A stretch of DNA of 42,971 nucleotides from the IMG/VR virus record IMGVR_UViG_3300037459_000089, positions 1-42,971 of that record; one strand, 5' to 3'. The translations under genes were made by a program, and so were the position numbers. Every line of letters starts with the position of its first letter. The stretch's first letter is position 1. Of this stretch, positions 39,569-42,971 are shown one piece after another. The stretch is from a virus. The notes under the pieces were generated by a model, which had not been told where the DNA came from, made no database searches, and saw nothing but the letters and a program-made list of their open reading frames with translations.

Positions 39569-39826
39569 CTAACGTCGAGAAAACGCGCGGAGCCGAAAAC
39601 CCGCCAGAGCGGACGGAATGAAAACAGCCGGCCGGGTGACGCATACGCTCGCACCCACCAACGAATACCCGGCGGCGTCGAACGCCCACCCGGCCGCCTC
39701 CGTCGCGACCTTCGCGGTTTCCAAACTCCGGCGAAAGTCGTCCGTCTCAACCTTCATTTCGATGGCGATCGTCGCGGGCGCGCCGTATCGGAACGGGTCT
39801 CCGCCGCCTTGATTTGCTTGTGCCAT
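39569..39826 (-). CDS. Small hypothetical protein, 85 aa
   Basis: The product is MAQANQGGGDPFRYG... with a helical centre (DFRRSLETAKVATEAAGWAF) and a hydrophobic C-terminal third, possibly one weak membrane segment (AAGYSLVGASVCV). GGTGG lies a few bases before the ATG. It overlaps the previous gene by 73 bases. No family is recognised. Confidence 0.55.
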   Translation of the reverse strand: MAQANQGGGDPFRYGAPATIAIEMKVETDDFRRSLETAKVATEAAGWAFDAAGYSLVGASVCVTRPAVFIPSALAGFRLRAFSRR

Positions 39827-40083
39827 GATCCGACCACCGTTAAATCGACATTGGTCGCCCGAAAGTATCGGACGACTTCGTCAAGTTCGGCGACGTGCGT
39901 GAGTAGCGCGTCGCGGACGTTTTGCGGTTTCCTTTTTGCGAACGCGAGCGTTTTCGTGGCTACGTCTTCGAGATAAGCCAGTTGACTCGCATGATTCCAG
40001 TCGGCGCACCAAGAGTGCGACCGGCCGCTCCGCGTACACGTCGCGACCGAGACGCGGAGCGACAGCCGCACAAATTCCGGCAC
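39754..40083 (-). CDS. Hypothetical protein, 109 aa, GTG start
   Basis: A GTG at 40081-40083 preceded by GAGGG starts the protein directly at the previous stop (TAG at 40084-40086). The centre is helical (LAYLEDVATKTLAFAKRK; ALLTHVAELDEVVRYFRA). The last 25 residues overlap the next gene and may be unstructured. No known family. The gene follows a lipoprotein gene. Confidence 0.5.
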   Translation of the reverse strand: MPEFVRLSLRVSVATCTRSGRSHSWCADWNHASQLAYLEDVATKTLAFAKRKPQNVRDALLTHVAELDEVVRYFRATNVDLTVVGSWHKQIKAAETRSDTARPRRSPSK

Positions 40084-40266
40084 CTAATCGCCCTCAAACG
40101 GACTAGCGAAAAACGAGAAATCGCACCCGACGTTGAGCCAGTCGGGCGAATCGCGTGATTCGCAAGAAAAGTGATCGAGCACGTTCAACGGGTTGACGGT
40201 ACACGCGCACAAACTACCAAGCACACTCGCACCGATCACCTTCCACCACAGAATTCCTTTTTTCAT
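40084..40266 (-). CDS. Small lipoprotein, 60 aa
   Basis: AGGAGA precedes the ATG at good spacing. The N terminus is a signal peptide (KKGILWWKVIGASVLGSLCAC) with a lipobox-like LCAC, so it should be lipid-modified. The mature part is about 38 residues with four acidic residues at the C terminus. A small lipoprotein next to a secreted protein gene suggests an outer spanin-like lysis role, but no inner partner overlaps it. Confidence 0.6.
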   Translation of the reverse strand: MKKGILWWKVIGASVLGSLCACTVNPLNVLDHFSCESRDSPDWLNVGCDFSFFASPFEGD

Positions 40267-40270
40267 TTCG

Positions 40271-40327
40271 TTAATCTCCTTTTCGTCCCACGGTTTCCGT
40301 TAGGCGGTCGACACGCAACGTGAGCAC
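40271..40327 (-). CDS. Possible 18-aa leader ORF before the lipoprotein
   Basis: A GTG at 40325-40327 is preceded by GGGAGG and opens an 18-codon frame that ends 4 bases before the lipoprotein ATG. Its end contains the AAAGGAGA ribosome site of the lipoprotein, so it may act as a translational leader. The product is too short to assign. Confidence 0.3.
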   Translation of the reverse strand: MLTLRVDRLTETVGRKGD

Positions 40328-40373
40328 GTCGAAACTACCTCCCGTTGATGAGTTTCAGAATACGAGCGTCGCG

Positions 40374-41462
40374 TTATCGCGGCGGCCCTCGAATACCATG
40401 AACGCCGCGTGCGTACACGAGAAAATGTTTCCACCAACAGCGCACGCGCTCATCACCGGCGGACGGCCAGAACACAACGCCAGCGACCAGCTTGCCCGGC
40501 GTGTAGACGTCCGGATATAGCCCGTAGTATGTTTGGTGCATTTCCGCACCGCGTTGCCAGTCGTAGCCGGTTGGATAGTCGTAGTCCATCCGCCAAGTCC
40601 GCGACCGCGGTTTATCTTCCGGCGTTCTTTCCCATCCCGACGCGAGCGATAGCCAAACGAGTACCTCACTCGTCGTTGAGGACCGCCGGACCGCCTCGCG
40701 AAAGTGGTAAAGCTCGGTCGGCCAGTATCCGGACATTCCGGCAAAGTGCGAGATCACAAGATTTTCGGGAACCGGCAGAAACTCCGTCCAACCGTCCGCC
40801 GAGTCGCCCGGCCACGTCTCGCGCCGCGACCGTGCGTTGTAGTAATGGATCATCACACCGGGGATCACGTCCATTGCGACAAAAACAAACGTGTTCAGCT
40901 TCACGGACAACGCCAGCACGTCGAACGTGTCGTCGTCGCCCGGCGGCCAATACGTTTCGTGTTCGAGAATAACGGCACCGACTTTGACCGGCTTTGCCCG
41001 CTCGACAATCGACACGAGCCGCGCTCTAAACCTTGAAACCTCTTGAAGAAATACGTCGTCGAAAACCATAAGCCGACCGCGGTCGGCGTTTTTTAGCGGC
41101 GAATAGTTGACAGTGATCGTGCAACGCTCTCCGGCGTTCACACACGCCGCGACGCATTGCTCGACCCATGAATCCGGAACCCCGATTCCAAGTGCGCAAG
41201 CGTTTGTAATCCGCACGTATTCTATCAACACACGCGGCGTCGAGCGTATTCCGGATTTGAGGGGGTACGAGAAATGGATTTTCGGGAACGGCTTGATCGC
41301 GGACAGCTTGACCGCCAAGTCGTCGACGCCGCACGTGTCCACGGCGACGGGTACCGTGGACGACTCCGGCTCGACGCGAAACAACGGATCAGCCGATACC
41401 GCGAAGACAAGCAACCCAAACAACACAAGCAACCCAAGCAATTTGATAACCTGGTATTTCAT
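40374..41462 (-). CDS. Secreted protein, possibly glycosidase-like, 362 aa
   Basis: A clear signal peptide (residues 1-25, cleavage after FAVSA) means it is exported by the host. The body has alternating helices and strands compatible with a TIM-barrel glycosidase (VKVGAVILEHETYWPPGDDD with a candidate Glu, LNTFVFVAMDVIPGVMIH, LVISHFAGMSGYWPTELYHF, MHQTYYGLYPDVYTPG). No family-specific motif is certain. It could degrade host surface sugars or act on the cell wall during exit. AAAGGA precedes the ATG, which overlaps the previous stop (ATGA). Confidence 0.55.
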   Translation of the reverse strand: MKYQVIKLLGLLVLFGLLVFAVSADPLFRVEPESSTVPVAVDTCGVDDLAVKLSAIKPFPKIHFSYPLKSGIRSTPRVLIEYVRITNACALGIGVPDSWVEQCVAACVNAGERCTITVNYSPLKNADRGRLMVFDDVFLQEVSRFRARLVSIVERAKPVKVGAVILEHETYWPPGDDDTFDVLALSVKLNTFVFVAMDVIPGVMIHYYNARSRRETWPGDSADGWTEFLPVPENLVISHFAGMSGYWPTELYHFREAVRRSSTTSEVLVWLSLASGWERTPEDKPRSRTWRMDYDYPTGYDWQRGAEMHQTYYGLYPDVYTPGKLVAGVVFWPSAGDERVRCWWKHFLVYARGVHGIRGPPR

Positions 41463-41578
41463 TTTCCTTTACCTCTTAAAAGCCGACTTACGCCGGCGGC
41501 CACACCACACAAAAGCATTAGCGCCAACAACACGGCATACATCGCGTCGCCGACCGTCCAAACGAATCCACCGATCAT
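41459..41578 (-). CDS. Small single-pass membrane protein, 39 aa
   Basis: CGGAG lies nine bases before the ATG. The sequence is one hydrophobic span (MYAVLLALMLLCGVAAGVS) with a basic C terminus (RLLRGKGK), so the tail would face the cytoplasm. The stop overlaps the start of the secreted-protein gene as ATGA. A tiny membrane protein coupled to an exported protein might be a holin or pinholin; this is inference. Confidence 0.5.
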   Translation of the reverse strand: MIGGFVWTVGDAMYAVLLALMLLCGVAAGVSRLLRGKGK

Positions 41579-41582
41579 TTCG

Positions 41583-41759
41583 TCACACTCCGAAAATTGT
41601 GAGAGACCGTGCCGCCGGGACACACGCCCCGACGCGAACAAACATAAGCGACTGAAAAGTGCGTGACCCGTCGACGACATAGAAAATGTACCCGCCTGTC
41701 TGGTGGTCTACTTGCACCGAATAAGCGTCAACACGTCGACGGCGTCGTGGGTTCCTCAT
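41583..41759 (-). CDS. Hypothetical basic protein, 58 aa
   Basis: AAAGGG six bases before the ATG at 41757-41759 decides the start. The N terminus is a run of Arg (RNPRRRRRVDAYS), followed by a beta-type segment (GGYIFYVVDGSRTFQSLMF) and a hydrophobic C terminus. No family is recognised. It precedes the 39-aa membrane protein by 4 bases. Confidence 0.5.
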   Translation of the reverse strand: MRNPRRRRRVDAYSVQVDHQTGGYIFYVVDGSRTFQSLMFVRVGACVPAARSLTIFGV

Positions 41760-41790
41760 ATTGTGCCCTTTCAATCTATGCCAGCCGCGA

Positions 41791-41811
41791 GACCGGCACG
41801 GTCCCTTTTTT
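41791..41811 (+). terminator. Weak plus-strand terminator-like hairpin
   Basis: On the plus strand GACCG, a 3-base loop, CGGTC, CC and six T. The stem is only five pairs. As at 30964-31000, it points rightward and touches the end of a minus-strand gene (TAG at 41812-41814). Confidence 0.35.
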
Positions 41812-42165
41812 CTACCCCGCAGCCCGCTTTCTAAACTTCGAACGCGGTAACTTCGTGCGGTTTTTTTTGTTTATCTTCGCGATCTCGCGCCGCGTGTTTT
41901 CAAAGTTTTTCATCAAGTCACATTGCAGCCTCGACAAAGTGTCGTCGTTTCGTTGCATCATAAGCCGGGTGGCGATCAGCTCGCCGGCTATCGTATCGAG
42001 CGCGTGAGTCGTCAGCCGCGCAGAGATCGCTGGACTCTCGGAAATTATCTGACGCAAAAGCGCGATCGCCGTCCCAACCGCGTCCGCGTGTGCGACCGTC
42101 GTTGTCGGCGCCGCCACGTCGACCGCCAAACTCAAACCGCCACAATGCGGACACGTGATCCGCAT
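41812..42165 (-). CDS. Small zinc-motif protein, 117 aa
   Basis: GAGG before the ATG at 42163-42165 decides the start. The N terminus MRITCPHCGGLSL has one CxxC pair. The rest is helical (AIALLRQIISESPAISARLT; IAGELIATRLMMQRNDDTLS; KNFENTRREIAKINKKN) with a basic tail. A single CxxC may bind zinc by dimerisation. The function is unknown. Confidence 0.6.
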   Translation of the reverse strand: MRITCPHCGGLSLAVDVAAPTTTVAHADAVGTAIALLRQIISESPAISARLTTHALDTIAGELIATRLMMQRNDDTLSRLQCDLMKNFENTRREIAKINKKNRTKLPRSKFRKRAAG

Positions 42166-42184
42166 CGGCCCGCCCTCGAATACC

Positions 42185-42388
42185 TCAAGATTTTTCGGTA
42201 CGCCCATTTGCACAAGCCCAATCGCTAGTCATATCCGCGAGCGCCTCGAACAATCGGGGACCGACCAGAATCAAAGCGACGGTTTCACGGCACTTCGGAC
42301 ATTTGAACGGCACGCCCATTTTCTTACCGAGTAGAATAGCCAACCCAATACAACGCCCGCACGACGGACACTCCGGCGACGCGATCAC
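42185..42388 (-). CDS. Zinc-ribbon protein, 67 aa, GTG start
   Basis: A GTG overlaps the stop of the metallopeptidase gene (GTGA at 42385-42388). ECPSCGRC and FKCPKCRE give two CxxC pairs about 20 residues apart, a standard zinc ribbon, with a hydrophobic part between them (IGLAILLGKKMG). The last residues are acidic and Trp-containing. It may bind DNA or another protein; position beside the metallopeptidase may be functional. Confidence 0.65.
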   Translation of the reverse strand: MIASPECPSCGRCIGLAILLGKKMGVPFKCPKCRETVALILVGPRLFEALADMTSDWACANGRTEKS

Positions 42389-42971
42389 GACGCAACCGCC
42401 GCAGTTTTTCTCTTGCGACCGGCGGCGCCTTTCGGGTGTTTCTTTGCGGCGTCGCGTTTCGCAATCAAATCCTCGTCGCTCGCCGGATCGTCGGCCGACT
42501 CGGCGTTCGACAAGAGTGTCCGGTTCGAGTCTTTGTCTTTCGCGTCGCGTGCCCTTTGTTCTTTCGACCGCTCGCCGCCGGCGCATGTTTCGACGAGTTT
42601 CTCGGTCGCGGTTTGCTTCGTCGCGATCACGTCCGGCGTGAGCGTCGGCGCGACGGCCGCGTCGTCCATGAACGGAAAGATTACCTGACCGACTTTCGCG
42701 ATCGCCCTCGCCTCGATCGCGTTCTCACCGTGCCGCTCGACGCACTCGACGAAACCGGTCAAGTGCCAGTCGTCGCGGATCAGCTCGATACGTGCGACGC
42801 CGTTGTCGTCTTTCGCCGGGTCGAGCACGTGCAAGTGTGTCAGCTCGTGATCGGCAACCGCGATCGACCGTTCGGGTTTCATGTTCGTGAACTTGTCGCC
42901 GTCGATGATTATCACGGCGTCGAGTTCGGCAAGTAGCTTCATTTTCCAATCGGTCAACATGACTTTCGCGG
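42385..42971 (-). CDS. Putative phage metallopeptidase, C-terminal part (continues at base 321)
   Basis: This is the right-end part of the gene that starts at 319-321; codons 108-252 plus the stop are at 42385-42822, and 42823-42971 repeats the left end. After the HELTH zinc motif come VERHGENAIEARAI and a long charged tail rich in Lys, Glu and Ala with KHPKGAAGRKRK near the end. The catalytic HExxH is intact, and the open frame crosses the join without disruption. The gene ends in a GTGA overlap with the zinc-ribbon gene. Confidence 0.75.
   Translation of the reverse strand, partial: AKVMLTDWKMKLLAELDAVIIIDGDKFTNMKPERSIAVADHELTHLHVLDPAKDDNGVARIELIRDDWHLTGFVECVERHGENAIEARAIAKVGQVIFPFMDDAAVAPTLTPDVIATKQTATEKLVETCAGGERSKEQRARDAKDKDSNRTLLSNAESADDPASDEDLIAKRDAAKKHPKGAAGRKRKTAAVAS
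42823..42971. repeat. Right copy of the terminal redundancy
   Basis: These 149 bases repeat 1-149 with one difference (a at 42949, c at 127). See the left copy for the meaning. Confidence 0.95.

Noticed and set aside
1-42971. CRISPR arrays, tRNA genes, insertion sequences and att sites
   Set aside because: I saw no regularly spaced repeats, no cloverleaf with a CCA end, no transposase and no integrase. A covariance-model search would be needed to exclude tRNAs fully.

Overview
The window is the near-complete genome of a tailed double-stranded DNA phage, with a siphovirus-like gene set. Its first 149 bases recur at its right end (42823-42971) with one substitution. The metallopeptidase gene reads in frame across the joined ends, so the contig closes into a circle of 42,822 bp. 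By eye the sequence is G+C-rich. Every gene I can support lies on the minus strand, so the genome is read from high to low coordinates. The host is probably not a classic model bacterium: one phage protein carries a dockerin/EF-hand calcium motif of the kind abundant in Planctomycetes. That is a hint, not proof.

Reading order on the minus strand starts at a gene-poor gap (36767-37129) holding three phased DnaA-box-like 9-mers. A lambda-type packaging block follows: a small membrane protein, a nucleoside 2-deoxyribosyltransferase-like enzyme, a cytosine-C5 DNA methyltransferase, terminase small and large subunits and a zinc-ribbon protein. It closes with a strong intrinsic terminator at 32382-32407. 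A promoter-like site then precedes an accessory island (28.9-32.3 kb). The island encodes two paralogous small proteins, a possible histone-fold protein, small zinc proteins, a DUF6166-like protein, a Spo11/topoisomerase VI-A-like protein and a helix-turn-helix regulator. It sits exactly between the terminase genes and the gpW and portal genes.

The capsid block (23.9-28.9 kb) has gpW, portal, a fused S49 protease-scaffold-major capsid protein with an internal ribosome binding site, and a DUF2190 decoration protein. It ends in two tandem terminators. A surface-protein block follows (19.1-23.8 kb: fibre, lectin-like protein, cysteine-rich proteins). Next come neck and tail genes (11.2-19.1 kb): a neck protein carrying a long array of GRG-type 14-15-residue repeats, tail terminator, tail tube, a tail-assembly chaperone with an A10 slippery site, and tape measure. 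The tail-tip and baseplate-like genes (2.8-11.1 kb) include a second protein with the same GRG repeats.

The remaining part (0-2.4 kb and 37.1-42.8 kb) holds small genes: a DUF5131 radical-SAM-like protein, a phage metallopeptidase, zinc ribbons, a secreted protein, a lipoprotein, a ParB-like protein coupled to a glycosyltransferase-like protein, and the dockerin-like membrane protein. I recognise no polymerase, helicase, primase, integrase or classical lysin.

Genes are very tightly packed. About 25 junctions use ATGA, GTGA, TTGA, TAATG, TAGTG or TGATG overlaps. These overlaps fix most start codons, including many GTG and TTG starts.
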